Origin: Simmondsia chinensis
Taxonomy: Eukaryota > Streptophyta > Magnoliopsida > Caryophyllales > Simmondsiaceae
Reading direction: 5' to 3'
Length of the DNA: 64,000 nucleotides
Assembly (NCBI GenBank): GCA_018398585.1
Contig: JAGTTD010000003.1
Location: forward strand, 7,882,637-7,946,636
The number at the start of each line of letters is the position of its first letter. Within the stretch, counting starts at the first letter, position 1. The notes beneath the pieces were generated by a model. The model searched no databases and was not told the DNA's origin. It saw nothing but the letters and a program-made list of their open reading frames with translations. Of the stretch, positions 21,721-33,405 are shown piece after piece. Position numbers and translations under genes: made by a program.

Positions 21721-22587
21721 TTGGAAGTGAGAGCTACTAGACCTGTGACTCTACAAGATGCCATTTGCCTAGCAAAACTAGCTGAAGCCAAGGTGGAAGC
21801 TCTAGCCAAACAATTGAGGGTCTCTGGGGCCCCTCTATTACCTACCCTAAACATACCCAAGCTTCCCCAATACACTCCCAAGCCTCCTGTCCCACTATCA
21901 AATCAAGCACCCCACCCTTTCCCCAATCCTAACAGAACTCAAAGAACCTTATCCCGAGCTGAGTTACAAGAGAAAAGAGCTAAGGGGCTTTGTTATTTTT
22001 GTGATAAGAAGTTTGAGGCTGGGCATAAATGCAAAAATAGAGGACCTCAGTTGTTTTTTATTGAAGTAGATGATGAGGAAGTGGGAGAAGATCTTGAGCT
22101 GAATGATCATCAGGTTGAGTTAGGAGAAGCATCAGAGGCTGCAGCTCAGATTTCCTTGCATGCTTTATCCAGGGCACCTAGTTTCCAAACTTTGAGGCTG
22201 AAGGGGGCAGTCAAGAAAAAGGCCATATATGTATTGATTGATTCAGGGTCTACACGTAACTTCATAGACCTTCATTTGGCTCACAAGCTGGGGTGTCACT
22301 TCACTGCAGTTCCTCCCATTACTGTGGCTGTGGCAAATGGCAGCAAATTGGCATGTAAAGATCAGTGTTCTGAACTATCGTGGAAGATGCAGGGAGGTAC
22401 TTATACCTCTAACTTTTTGTTGATTCCTTTGGGAGGGTGTGACATTGTCTTAGGAGTTGAGTGGCTATCCACCTTGGGAGACATCAGATGCAACTTCAAA
22501 CATCTCACTATGTCCTTTGTGGTTAATGGTGAGGAAAGGGTGCTGAAAGGGGAAGGCACAAACTCCTACAAGACAGTTGGACCATGA
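21721..22587 (+). pseudogene. chromovirus gag C-terminus with zinc knuckle and protease
   Basis: A 288-codon open segment continues gag. Residues about 93-106 hold the zinc knuckle CYFCDKKFEAGHKC. The aspartic protease follows with its active site YVLIDSGSTRNFIDLHLA (DSG intact) and the later block CDIVLGVEWLSTLG. It ends at TGA 22585-22587 before RT; since chromoviruses normally make one gag-pol frame, this stop is probably damage. Confidence 0.88.
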
Positions 22588-23739
22588 GCTATTTCCAAGG
22601 TTATGACTAGAGCTCCCTTGCTTGCCTTAGTCCAGGTTTTGCCTCCAGGGGTTTCTTTTGAAGAAGCTCACTTGATGTCAGTTGGAATGGAAGCTGAGCA
22701 GTAGCTTGGGGCAGATAAGATAACCAGTGTGGAAGCTCTCCTACAGCAGTATGCTTCTGTCGTTGAAGAACCTCAGCACCTGCCTCCTAGTAGAGCTTCA
22801 TTTCACCACAGAATACAGCTCAGGGAAGGGGTTCCACCTATTAATATGAGACCATACAAGTACCCTTCTTTGCAGAAGGATGTGATCGAAGAATTGACAC
22901 AAGAATTGTTGGACAAAGGGTATGTCCAACACAGCTCCAGCCCTTATGCCTCTGCAGTAGTGCTAGTCAAGAAGAAAGATGGTGGTTGGAGAATGTTTGT
23001 AGACTATAGAGAACTCAATAAGGCCACTATAAAAGACAAATTTCCCATTCCTTTAGTGGAGGAGTTGTTGGATGAGTTGGGTCATGCTAGATTCTTTACC
23101 AAGATCGACCTTAGATCAGGATATTATCTGACACGAATGCACACGGATGCTGTTCAAAAGACTGCATTCAAAACACATTTTGGCCATTTCGAATTTTTAG
23201 TAATGCCTTTTGGCCTTACGAATGCCCCTTCTACGTTCCAGGCCTTAATGAATTCTGTTTTTGCCCCTTACTTGCGTAGATTTGTGTTGGTTTTTTTTGA
23301 TGAGATATTGATCTATAGCCAACACTTGGAAGAACATCAGCAACACCTCAATATTGTGTTCAGTAAGCTGAAGCAGCACCAGTTATTTGTTAAGAAGAGC
23401 AAATGCTCCTTTGCAGCCCAAAAGATCGAGTATCTGGGTCATGTAATAGCTGAAGGGAAGGTCGCTAAAGATCCAATGAAGTTAGAAGCAGTCAGCCAGT
23501 GGCCACTCCCAACCACTCTCAAGCAGCTTCGAGGGTTCTTGGGGCTAACTGGGTATTACAGGAGGTTTATACATAGGTATGGCATCATAGCTAAGCCTCT
23601 CACAGCATTAATTGGCAAGGAAAAGCTCGAGTGGACAGAAGAAGCGCATCACTCCTTCTTTGCATTGAAAGCAGCAGTTACTTCAGCACCTGTTTTGGCT
23701 CTTCTAGACTTCAATAAACCATTTGTTGTTGAAACTAAC
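22588..23739 (+). pseudogene. chromovirus reverse transcriptase, catalytic Asp changed to Glu
   Basis: The open part 22729-23745 holds nearly the whole [77 protein letters not shown] and then VLVFFDEILIYSQ. The family box is FFDDIL; the second Asp (codon GAG at 23302-23304) is Glu here. The segment continues into the connection domain (LRGFLGLTGYYRRFI) and is cut at VVETN by the insertion. A stop at 22702-22704 lies upstream. Confidence 0.92.
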
Positions 23740-24222
23740 TATTAGAGTATAAAACCAATCCTTTCAAATGATTCCTTGACATGGTATAAGAGCCTTGATG
23801 ACCAAGAGGTCATGAGTTCGAATCTCAACAGCCCCCACTTTCAATATTAAAATAATTAAGCACAAGGTATGAGGTGGGCCTGTGCATTGTCCACGCTTCA
23901 AGCCCAAATGAGCATTTGCGTGAGGGGGCATGTTAGAGAATAAAACCAATCATGGGCCTTCACCCATCAGCTTAAGCTTTTGGGTGAGATGGTTCCTTGA
24001 CATGGTATCAGAGCCTTAATGACTAAGAGGTCAGGAGTTCGAATCTCAATAGCCCCCACTTTCAATATTAAGATAATTAAGCACAAGGTATGAGGTGGGC
24101 CTTTGCATTGTCCACCCTTCAAGCCCAAACGGATATTTGGGTGAGGGGGCATGTTAGAGTATAAAACCAATCATGGGCCTTTACCCATCAGCTTAAGCTT
24201 TTGGGAAAGATGGTTCTTTTAG
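23740..24222 (+). mobile_element. tandem miniature LTR element (SMART-like), three LTRs and two internal regions
   Basis: LTR-like units at 23740-23781 (internally deleted), 23931-24002 (72 bases, complete) and 24152-24222 share tgttagagtataaaaccaat... to ...ggttccttgaca. Each of the first two is followed by tggtat(c/a)agagcc-type primer sites and a 149-base internal region ending in the purine tract gtgagggggca. The host frame breaks at VVETN and resumes at TDAC; the flanks ctaac and ctgac fit a 5-bp duplication with one later change. The size and structure fit the SMART class of tiny plant LTR elements. A SINE is the alternative, since the internal region has a Pol III B-box-like word, gttcgaatc. 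Confidence 0.8.
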
Positions 24223-24865
24223 ACTGACGCCTGTCAATCTAGATTGGGAGTAGTTCTGGTTTAATCTGGACATCCTTTAGCCTTTTTCAGTAAGGTCTTG
24301 GGGTTGAAGCAGCAAGCACTTTCTGTATACGAGAAGGAATTGTTAGCTTGTGACAGCAGTTCTCAAGTGGCAACAATACCTGCTCAACAACACGTTTGTA
24401 ATTAAAATTGAACAAAAAAGCTTGAAACATTTACTGGAATAAAAGATCCACACTCATTTCCAGAGATTGTGGTTATCCAAACTTATGGGCTTCAGCTATG
24501 TTATTGACTATAATAAGGGGAAGGAAAATATAATGGCAGATGCATTGTCCAGAATCTCTAGCAGCCAGATCACATGTATGTTGTTAACCATTGCTGATAG
24601 CAACCTGTATGCTTTGATTCAGTTCACTTGGCAAACAGAATCCCAATTACAGAAGTTGATTGACCAGTTAATTAGTGATCCCTTAAGTCATCCTAAATAC
24701 AATTGGCACCAGGACCAACTAAAGAGGAAGGGGAAACTGGTGGTGGGCAGAGATGAATCAGTCAGAATGAAAATACTTTAGTGGCTGCATAATTCTCCTA
24801 CTGGTGGACATTCAAGAAGAGATGCAACTCTCCGAGGAATTAAGTCCCTCTTCTTCTGGAAAGGA
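24223..24865 (+). pseudogene. chromovirus RNase H
   Basis: After the insertion the frame resumes with TDACQSRLGVVLV, HPLAFFSK and LKQQALSVYEKELLA. Then FSYVIDYNKGKENIMADALS marks the end of RNase H. Stops and shifts lie between these blocks. The region then leads to the integrase zinc finger (HNSPTGGHSRRDATLRGI at about 24790). Confidence 0.85.
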
Positions 24866-25640
24866 ATGGCCACGTCAGTTAGAGACTACATCAAGTCTTG
24901 CCCAGTGTGTCAAGCTTGCAAAAATGAGATAATTGCTTCCCCTGGATTGCTTCAACGCTTGCCAATACCTAATACAGTTTGGACATATATCACAATGGAC
25001 TTCATTGAAGGCCTGCCGAAGTCCTATGGCAAAGAAGTTGTCCTGGTAGTGGTGGATAGGCTGAGCAAAGCAGCCCATTTCTTGGCCTTAACACATCCAT
25101 ACACTGCATTATCTGTAGCTCAGATGTACATGGATCAAGTGTACAAGCTCCATGGTCTTCCCAACACAATCGTGAGTGATAGGAATGCCATCTTTCAAAG
25201 TGAATTTTGGCAGGCCCTATTCTCTATTCAAGGAGTAGAGTTGAACCTTTCAACTGCTTATCATCCTCAGTTTGATGGGCAATCTGAAGTGGTTAATAGA
25301 GGCCTAGAGACCTATCTTCGATGTATGTGTAGTACACACTCTTCTCAGTGGTCTAAATGGTTACCTTTAGCTGAATGGTGGTACAATACCACATGGCATT
25401 CAGCAATTCAAAAGACACCCTATGAAGTGGTGTATGGCCGACATCCTCCTTAACACATACCATATATTCTTGTTGAAGCCCAAGTTGAGGCAGTGGATAG
25501 AAGCTTGCAGCATCTGGAAGAAGTGATTCAGACTATTAAGTATCATCTTAAGAGAGCTCAGAATAGACTGAAGCAATTGGCAAATAGAAAGAGAACTGAT
25601 AGAAGCTTTAAGCCGAGAGATTTTACATCCTTATAGGCAA
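24784..25640 (+). pseudogene. chromovirus integrase
   Basis: The HHCC zinc finger is visible (HNSPTGGH and CPVCQACK). The core reads ITMDFIEGLPKSYGKEVVLV, IVSDRNAIFQSEFWQ and AYHPQFDGQSEVVNRGLETY, giving all three DDE positions. It ends with YNTTWHSAIQKTPYEVVYG. A stop follows GRHPP (25451-25453), and the GPY/F-like segment resumes in another frame at 25647. Confidence 0.92.
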
Positions 25641-25646
25641 ACCACA

Positions 25647-26029
25647 GTGGCACATCGGAGCAACCACAGGCTTTCTCCTAAGAACTATGGTCCCTTCATG
25701 GTGTTATCTGCAGTAGGGAGGGTAGCTTACAAATTAGCTTTGCCTGACACTGCCAAGATACACGATGTATTCCACATTTCACAGTTGAAACCACATTTTG
25801 GGCCTCTTCCTACTGCTATGACCCACTGCCAGATGATGTGGATGCGCCACCGCTGAAGGAACCTGAGGCAATTTTGGAAAGAAGATTGGCAAACCGTAAT
25901 AATAGAGCTGTTACCAAGGTTTTGGTAAAATGGAAAGGATTATCACGTGAAGAAGCAACTTGGGAATACTTATATGACCTCAGACTGAAGTATCCTAACA
26001 TCCACCCTTGTGGTCAAGGGTCTTTTTGA
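25647..26029 (+). pseudogene. chromovirus integrase C-terminus and chromodomain
   Basis: The first frame reads [20 protein letters not shown] and [12 protein letters not shown], the GPY/F module. A shift leads into a chromodomain at about 25850-26010: ILERRLANRNNRAVTKVL, VKWKGLSREEATWEYL. Two aromatic-cage Trp residues (VKWKG, ATWEY) are kept. In this family the chromodomain is thought to guide insertion to marked chromatin. Confidence 0.9.
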
Positions 26030-26041
26030 AGAGGGGAGTAA
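26028..26041 (+). promoter_or_regulatory. chromovirus polypurine tract
   Basis: gaagaggggagtaa directly precedes the 3' LTR start TGATACA. Confidence 0.85.
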
Positions 26042-26440
26042 TGATACATTAGAAAATTTAAGAGAAAAATTCGTAAATAAAAGAGACAGTTTTTGGTGGG
26101 AAAAGGAGGTGAAGGTTGGCGCACGCGCAAGGCACATGCTGTAGTTAGAGCACGAGCTGGGCATCTGACTGAGCTGCACAATTTCTCCTTGCTTTTTCTG
26201 TTTTTCTGTTTTTCTGCAATTTTCCATATTATGCTAATTTCTTAATTTCAGTTATAATTTCTCTTCTTTGATCATATATAAGCTTGTTAGAGTGTAATGA
26301 GGGTTTTTTATCCAATGAAATGAATTCCTATCTTCTCTCCTATTCTCTCTTTTCTCAATTCTATCTCTTCTTGATCTAAACCCCTAATTTTCTTGATTGG
26401 TTTGTGTGTTTGGTCCTTGGATCTCAATTTTCCTGTATCA
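26042..26440 (+). repeat. chromovirus 3' LTR
   Basis: 399 bases, TGATACAT to CTGTATCA, followed by TTTTT of the target duplication. It lacks the G tract of the 5' LTR and has a duplicated ttttctgtttttctg near 26196. Confidence 0.93.
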
Positions 26441-26649
26441 TTTTTCCCCTCAAAAGTTTGAGATTAAGTGTTTTATTTTATTTTTAGTAGGGGTTTTATG
26501 TTTTTTAGGCAAAAATAGGAGTTTTCTGCTTTTAACAAGAAATCTTCATCTATTTTTATAAAAAAGATAATTATTTTCAAAAATATACAAAACTAAAAAA
26601 TTAAATTAAATTATGAAAAAATAGTTTGTTTAAAAATGTTTGGTTATTT

Positions 26650-26915
26650 ACGCCAAAGGTCCTTGTATTTTGTGCATTGTATCAATTTAGTCCTTCTACT
26701 TTTAATTGTTTCAATTTAGTCATTGCACAATTCAAAATATGTCAATTTAATCTTTAGAGAAAATTTATGTTAAGTTTTTAATAAAATTTTTAATGGTTCA
26801 ACCACGAGTTGGGTTAAACTGAGTAAATGGATGAATTTATTATAAGTTACTTGCATCTAACATAATTATATCATTAACTTAACATAAATTTGATCAAAGG
26901 ACTAAAAATATTTTT
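26650..26915. mobile_element. 'TTTAGTCC' MITE-like element, copy B (truncated)
   Basis: Starts ccaaaggtccttgtattttg, then tcaatttagtccttctac, and has a core with ggttcaaccacgagttggg. The right arm is cut after caaaggactaaaaata. It is related to copies at 16801 and 28515. Confidence 0.5.
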
Positions 26916-26919
26916 AATG

Positions 26920-28020
26920 TGGGTTTTTCAAAACTTTTCCAAAAAGATTATTTTTAAATTTTTTTTTTCAAACTTTCAATTTTATAAATTTATTAATTTA
27001 ACTTTAGAATTTATTTTTAACTAAAAATTATTATAACTTATATTAGTGTATTTTTTTTATGATAGTTGTATGTAATTTTCAAAAATATTGTATCAACTTT
27101 CAAATTTATAATATCATTACTATGATTAATTAAAATAATTATTTTTGAGTTAAAATCATAAAATCTTTTCTTATCTTTTGCCTATTATAAAACTTCTTTC
27201 TTTCACCTAAAAACAAAAGAATCCCTATCTTTTGACTAAAAGTAGAAATTTCCTTTTTTTTTTATATTGTACATTTTTAATTTTAAATTTATTAAACACT
27301 GAATATTATTACTATAATTAATTAAAATAATTATTTTTGTATTAATATCATTAAACCTTTTCTTATCTTTTGTCTAATCATATAAAAACATCTTTCTTTC
27401 ACCTAAAAACTAAAGAATCCCTATCTTTTGACTAACAGTAGAAATTTTCTATTTTTTTAATTTTCTACATTTTTAATTCTAAATTTATTAATCTACTTTT
27501 ATCAGTGTTTAAAAAATATTATTATATTTTTTTCAAACTTGTTTCAAAAATTATTTTTCATAATTTGTTTTGCATTATTTTTAATTTCGTACATTTTATT
27601 TTAATTTCAATTTATTATTTTGATTTGGAAATTATTTTAAACAAAAAAATGTTATGTTTTTTCTTTTAATATTTTTATAAAAATTTGAAAAATGTTTTTT
27701 TCAACTTCTAAATTTATAATGTTACTATTATAATTAATCAAAATAAATTTTTATAAATAGAAAACCCCTTATTTGTTGCTAAAGTTATAAAAACTCCCAA
27801 TTTTTGATTAAAAATATAAAACCCCTTCTAAAAATTAAATTAAGTACTTAATCCAGTCACTTTTAAGGGGTAAAATGGTTATAAAAGATTGATTTGGATG
27901 CGAAGTAATGATTTTTTAAAAGTGAACGGTTTTATTGTGATAGAAATTTTCTATTATTAAAAAAAAAGGAAAAATTTTCTGCAGTTTACTCTTATTTATA
28001 TGTTTCATTTTTCAATATGA
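26920..28020. repeat. AT-rich stretch with a diverged local duplication
   Basis: The segments at about 27108-27262 and 27303-27452 share attactat(g/a)attaattaaaata, cttttcttatcttttg and aagaatccctatcttttgac. A weaker third copy lies at 27715-27835. No coding content was recognised. Confidence 0.6.
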
Positions 28021-28032
28021 ATAGGCCAACAC

Positions 28033-28263
28033 TTGTTGCATCATAGACAAGCTAGGATGGAACAATTAATGTTGATACGATATGACGGTATGGATGACCC
28101 GACTAATCTAGTTGAACATATGCAAATGATGGTAGGTATGAGAAGTAAAAAGGGTAGAGTTTCCTATAGTCAAAGAAATAAGAAACAAAATAGATCAAAG
28201 AGGATGAAATGTAACTATATTGTCACTTCATCAGATGTTAAATTGTTTGAAGTAAAATCGTAG
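28033..28263 (+). pseudogene. possible gypsy gag fragment
   Basis: The 76-codon frame contains IRYDGMDDPTNLVEHMQMM, which resembles the gag block 'YDGxxDPxxHLxxFxxxM' of gypsy elements. The rest is Lys/Arg-rich without a match. No LTRs were found around it. The assignment rests on one short motif. Confidence 0.35.
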
Positions 28264-28514
28264 TTTAGTTCGTTCGTTCCTACTTTGGGAGTTAGTTTTG
28301 AAAAAGTCAATAGTAAGGCTATTAGTAGTCAAAAGCGTTACTCTTTTTTTCCTTCCTTTTGAATAAAAGCATTGTAGTGAATAGTTGATTCGCTAAAAGT
28401 AAGAATTTAGAGTCAAACTTTGGCTTAACCAATTTTAATTTTGAAAATCTCCTCACACTTATATTTTAGTTACTATAATTTATTTTGTATCTATTTTGAT
28501 TTTGATTGATGATA

Positions 28515-28912
28515 GAATAAAGGTTTATTTAGACCAAACGTCTCTCTACTTTGCCACTGTGTCAATTTAGTCTCTCTACTTTTAGCTGTGTCAATTTAGT
28601 TCACGTACTAATCATATTGTATCAATTTGGTCCTTATAGTAAAATTTATGATAATATTTCGGGGAAAGTTTTAGTGGTTAGGCCATGGGTTGGTTAAATT
28701 GCATCAACTAGTGGATTTGTAGTAAATTACGTGCATATAATGTGATTGTGCTACTAAAAATTGTGTCAACAGCTGAACTAAAATTTGACCATAGGACTAA
28801 ATTGATACAATATAAATTGTATAGGGACTAAATTGATACAGTTAAAAATACAAGGATTAAATTGACATGATGAAAAAAGTACAGGGACCTTTTGTATAAA
28901 TAACTATAGAAT
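28515..28912. mobile_element. 'TTTAGTCC' MITE-like element, copy C (best preserved)
   Basis: The left arm reads tgtcaatttagtctctctac and gtatcaatttggtcc; the right arm reads the inverse, ggactaaattgatacaat, then tagggactaaattgatacag and agtacagggacc. The core contains ggccatgggttggttaa. Arms are about 110-150 bases; no coding. Confidence 0.6.
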
Positions 28913-29811
28913 AAAATAGAGATCATAAGAGACGTAAAACTAAAACGTAGGATTTAAAAGTGATGGTTTCTTATTTTTGTCATTTTATTTTTTCTTTACA
29001 TCAAATTAGACAAAAATTAAAAATAGAAAATGAAAAACGAGAACAAATTATTTACAAAAGGCTGTTTCTAACTTTTGAAAAATAATAAACTCCAATCAGA
29101 AAATCATACTAAATAGATCCTAAATTTGATGGATCAAAATCTAAATTTAGAAATGCTTAAAGACGAAAATATGTATTAAATCATCAAACTTATAAAGAAT
29201 TGAGATAAATGTTCTTAAGTAAAGCTAAAAGTACCTAAAACTTGTATTTAAATTGTGTACTTAAAATATATTATAAAAAGTCGTTAGTTTATAAAATTTA
29301 GTTAACTAAATATTATTTTTGAGAATTTAGTGATTTTTAAAGAATTATTTGAAACACTAATTAAATATATAAATTCGATACATTTAGCATTTCTCATGTT
29401 TCTGCCTACCCCAAGTGTTACATGTGCAATAACAAACTATTAAAGAAGAATATTGCTTTTATATTGTTAGGATAAATATCAAATATCTCCCTCAAATTGT
29501 TGGTCAAATTAAAAAGAACCTTTAAAATTTTTAATTTCATTAAAAATTCCTTATGAACTATTTGTTAATATCAACATGACCCCTTAACTACTAGTTTTAT
29601 TAAGGATATTTTATCAGAGACTATTAAACCATTGAAATTTTTTAATTAACATATGCAAATATCTAATTCATATGTCTAATATCTAGATATAAAATTATTA
29701 AACCATCAAAATATTATAAAATTATTCATTTTTATAATATATTAAATATAATTATTAGATATAAATAATTTACTAGAAAAGCAAAATCCTCTATCCTCTT
29801 CAAAGCAATAT
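28913..29811. other. AT-rich non-coding stretch
   Basis: No frame or repeat boundary was recognised. It contains weak inverted copies of generic intergenic words only. Confidence 0.5.
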
Positions 29812-30207
29812 CCTGTAAACTTTTAAGTAAGCTATACAATATCAAGATAAGAATAAATAGAGGAGGGAAATTCCTTTTATTTTCTCAATGAATAACAAGA
29901 GCTACAAACTACAATTCAAATAGAAAAATACAAGGAAAATTAAACGACAAATTTCTACACTAGAAACCTTGAATGCCAATAAAGGGCTGGTTACAAGGAG
30001 AGGGGAAGGAGAAGCCTCCTTATCAATACTAGATTACTAAATGTAAGAATCCTACAAAATATGTCATGTACAAAATACAAAAGATGCATAAGTACAAAAT
30101 ACATATACATAAAATACAAAAAGAAATACTAATACGTAACAATCCCGCACCCAAGCTACCCCGTGAACATAGTTTATTTTAACCATACTCCAAAAAGCAT
30201 ACATAAT
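29812..30207 (-). repeat. LTR relic related to copia no. 2
   Basis: On the minus strand TGTTACGTATTAG starts at 30141, just after a purine-rich tract (GCTTGGGTGCGGGAT). Its content, including ggttacaaggagagg and repeated aaaatacat words, resembles the LTRs at 6164 and 15400. The left end near 29812 is uncertain. It was interrupted on its right by the element at 30208. Confidence 0.4.
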
Positions 30208-30935
30208 TGTTGAAAAATATGTATTTTAGTGATTTAAAAATTATTATATTTTACACTTTTTTCAAGTGAAAAATTCTTTATAAAAGAATTTTGTTTTAAA
30301 TGCCTAATTGTCAAATAAATAAATGACATTAGAGCATTCAATATTTTGATGGCAGTGAATGCAATTTATATGAGTTACATGCCGTTGGAATATTAATCAA
30401 GATGTTAATTTGATCGGTCATAAAATTGACATTATGGGTACAGTATTTGTGTGTATATATAAAGCATGAGCATGATTGAAAAATAGATAGAACATGAAAT
30501 ATTTTATTCTTTCAATCCCCTTTATTCTTATAAAAAATAGTGAGCTTGGTAGTTGTAGTTCGGAGATCTTTCATTGCTGCACTGATAAGGGTCCGACGGG
30601 TTGTTGAATCCTAGGAAAGGAGCGCGTTTAAGCCTAAAAGTAATACTCGTGCAAGAGGGGCGTTTCTTTTCTAAGGAGAGCGTTCTCACGTGCCTCAACC
30701 CAAAGATATATTTTCTCTAAACCCTTTCTCTGTTTACTTTGTTTTCCGTATATATAATTGTTGTTTGTATTGAGTTGTCGATTCATGATCTCATGAAATT
30801 TTGGTGATGCTATATTGTATTTTCTGGTTCTAAAACTATCGATGTATTGGTACTATTTCTTAGTTGATGTATGTTGATATATATTTCATGTTAATAATGT
30901 ATTATTTGTTGAAATATTATAAAATATTTCCAACA
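30208..30935 (+). repeat. 5' LTR of the deleted copia-type element
   Basis: 728 bases, TGTTGAAA to CCAACA. It includes a TATA-like gtatatataaagc near 30452. Confidence 0.92.
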
Positions 30936-31123
30936 GTCTTAGAAAGGAAAATTGCCTTAGTGTTATAAATATTTGAAGTTTTCATAATACCTATTACAAT
31001 GGCTTTCATGATATGAAAAACCTTAGACAATAGTTTGGACTAAACAATCTTCCTTGTTGTATCTTATTTGCTAATTAGTGATGTTTATTAAAATGATAAT
31101 TCTACTGCTTTGATCTAAGATCC

Positions 31124-31193
31124 CAAAAAAAATAAAATAAAATAAAATAAAAATAAAATAAAATAAAATAAAAGAGAGAGAGAGAGAGAGAGA
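31124..31193. repeat. (AAAAT)n then (GA)n compound microsatellite
   Basis: About nine aaaat units run straight into about eleven ga units, inside the element interior. Confidence 0.9.
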
Positions 31194-32479
31194 GTGAAAT
31201 ACATATTTCACAACATATTTGATTTAATAGATTTGTTGTCACTATTTTATAACTATATTATGTCGTCCCTTAAGATCTTAGAAGCATGGAAAGAAGAAAA
31301 TGACAACTATTTCTTCACAATAAGATTAAAAAAGATTAATAAATTTAAGTGGAATCATCACTAATAGAATTCTACTTATTTCAATAATTTGTTGTTGTGT
31401 GTTGTTTCTATAAGGAAAATTTTGAAGCATATAAATCTCTTATATTGGCTTGTGTGAATTAATTCACAAGTGATTTGGGTGATATTTTTGTGTGCCAATT
31501 ATTTGGATTTACTTGTATCAATACTGATTATGTGATTTATTATTCTTGTATTATATTGAGATTGATGCATACTTGCTAAAGAATGTTGTAGGATAAAAAA
31601 ATAAAAAAAAAATAAAAAGAATGTGATTTCATTCTCTATAAGAGAAGATGTTTAAGTGGTTTTCATACATATAAATAGTTGTAATTATATTACAATGTGC
31701 ATGGGCTTTATTACTGTAATGGGGTAATGTTATATTACTTGTCTCTCTGGATCTCCGTAAGCTATTTATAATTTTTGTTGATATGGCCTACATTGATGGC
31801 TATGCATATCCCACTTCATGTTTGTAAGCATACCGCTGGAAAAAAAAAAAAAAAAAAAAGAGGTTGAAGCTCAGCCTCCTTTCTATTAGGTAGCAAGTTG
31901 ATGGGATATTGAATGCATATGTGAAATTCTTTATTAATGAAAACACTTAGAGTCAAATGTGTCTCACCCCTATTGTTTTACAATTGAAGAAATTTAAAAG
32001 GAAAAATATAAATTGGTTATTCTGTAAATAATCATGATGCAAAACCCATATTAGCCATTTTGAGGTGTTTGCTCAAAAAATATGTGCCGGTGGTTTTCAC
32101 CTAAGGTATATAATTGCATGTGTTGCGCAATGTATAAAAGAAGTGTACAATTCATAAAAACATGACATGTTGAGCAACATGTATATAATATTTTTGAGTA
32201 TAATAAAAATTTTTTATATTTGTGATTCTTGGCATGACTATAAAAATGTGGGGGTGATCTGAATCTTGAAAAGAAAAAAAAAACATAGCTTGGTTCTAGT
32301 TTGGATTTGGTCGTACATAATGTTGGCCAGTTCTTTACTTTGTATACAAACCATAAATTTATGGTTTTATGTTGATATTGCTTGATAAATTGATGATCGA
32401 TTTAACGTACCCAATCTTGTATTGGTGCAAATTGATGTGGCCAATCCTGAGCAATACTTATAAGGTTATGTTAAATGAA

Positions 32480-32860
32480 TCGCCTTAGATTGTTTGAACA
32501 TTTGAAAGGCATTATACATGTCTTATACTAAAGTGGCTTTACTATGTTATGAAAAGCATAGCGTTCTAATTGATGTTTATTCCAGGTGAATAAAAATGAT
32601 AATATTCACCAATGGTGTGCTATGCTGTGGAACTTCACTGAATAGATAGATGACCAGGTCGCTTTACTAAGGAGTCTAAAGAAAAGATTGCCTACATACA
32701 AAGAGCGCTCTACTACAAAGGTAACAAGTTATGATGCAAGTTGATGTGAGAAAGTATATTACGAATTCGCTTACAAAAGGGCAGACGTGCCTATTAGTTG
32801 TTTATCATCGAAGGGAGTGGGACTGAAGCCCATAAAATTAATCACAACAGTGGAAACCCG
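32480..32860 (+). pseudogene. copia RNase H relic
   Basis: Short in-frame pieces match the end of a copia polyprotein: FEHLKGIIHV near 32496, RKYITNSLTKGQTCL near 32750, and SSKGVGLKPI near 32808. The last pair corresponds to the family's 'DPLTKGL...SSxGMGLKPI' ending. Everything between is scrambled by stops and shifts. The remaining 540 bases to the LTR are non-coding; an open frame at 33061-33375 has no recognisable domain. Confidence 0.55.
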
Positions 32861-33405
32861 TCCTCAGAGGTATGGCGATCCCATGAATGAGGTTCAACGG
32901 GTACAAACGAAACTGATTGGTGGTTGAAAAAGAGCACAAACTATTTTATTTATAATGGGGTATTCCCGGGTCCCATTCCTAAGGTGAGGTGCTCTTTACT
33001 GTGACGTTTGAGGCAGAGTATGTATACTCTAAATGAACCTGAAGGCATATTATTAGTGGGGTGTTGATCACAGATCACCCTTGGAAGGTTTACCTACGTG
33101 AGTGTGGTGGTGGGGTCACCACTGTGAGAAATAGGCATTCCCTAATGACACTCATGAGACAAGATTTCGTGCGCATGACCGTAACGCGCCCCACCGATAG
33201 AACTTTTCAACTACCAGTATTCGGTGTGTGTGATGGGTCCAGACTTGACTACAAGGAACCTAGTTCAAAGCTCTTATGCTACTACGGTTTCTTCAAGTTG
33301 AAGCTCATTTGCACTAAGTGTTGGTTCAAACCCGAAAGATACCTACATGTATTAACAGAGTATAATGCTCACTAATTTTAATAATTTTTAAATCATGTGG
33401 GGGAT

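Larger units (their letters stand above)
20518..26440 (+). mobile_element. Ty3/gypsy chromovirus with both LTRs
   Basis: LTRs at 20518-20926 and 26042-26440 both begin TGATACA and end TGTATCA. The flanks are TTTTT on both sides (20513-20517, 26441-26445), a 5-bp target duplication. The order gag, protease, RT, RNase H, integrase, chromodomain is that of a chromovirus. Stops, a frameshift, a mutated RT catalytic residue and an insertion at 23740-24222 show that it is dead. Confidence 0.95.

Noticed and set aside
23782..23795. tRNA gene suspicion from tggtat(c/a)agagcc and gttcgaatc words
   Set aside because: No cloverleaf can be drawn with acceptor and anticodon arms; the words recur at retroelement primer sites throughout the window.
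33061..33375. 104-codon frame in the deleted copia interior
   Set aside because: No family pattern, located in the 3' non-coding part between RNase H scraps and the LTR; most likely chance.
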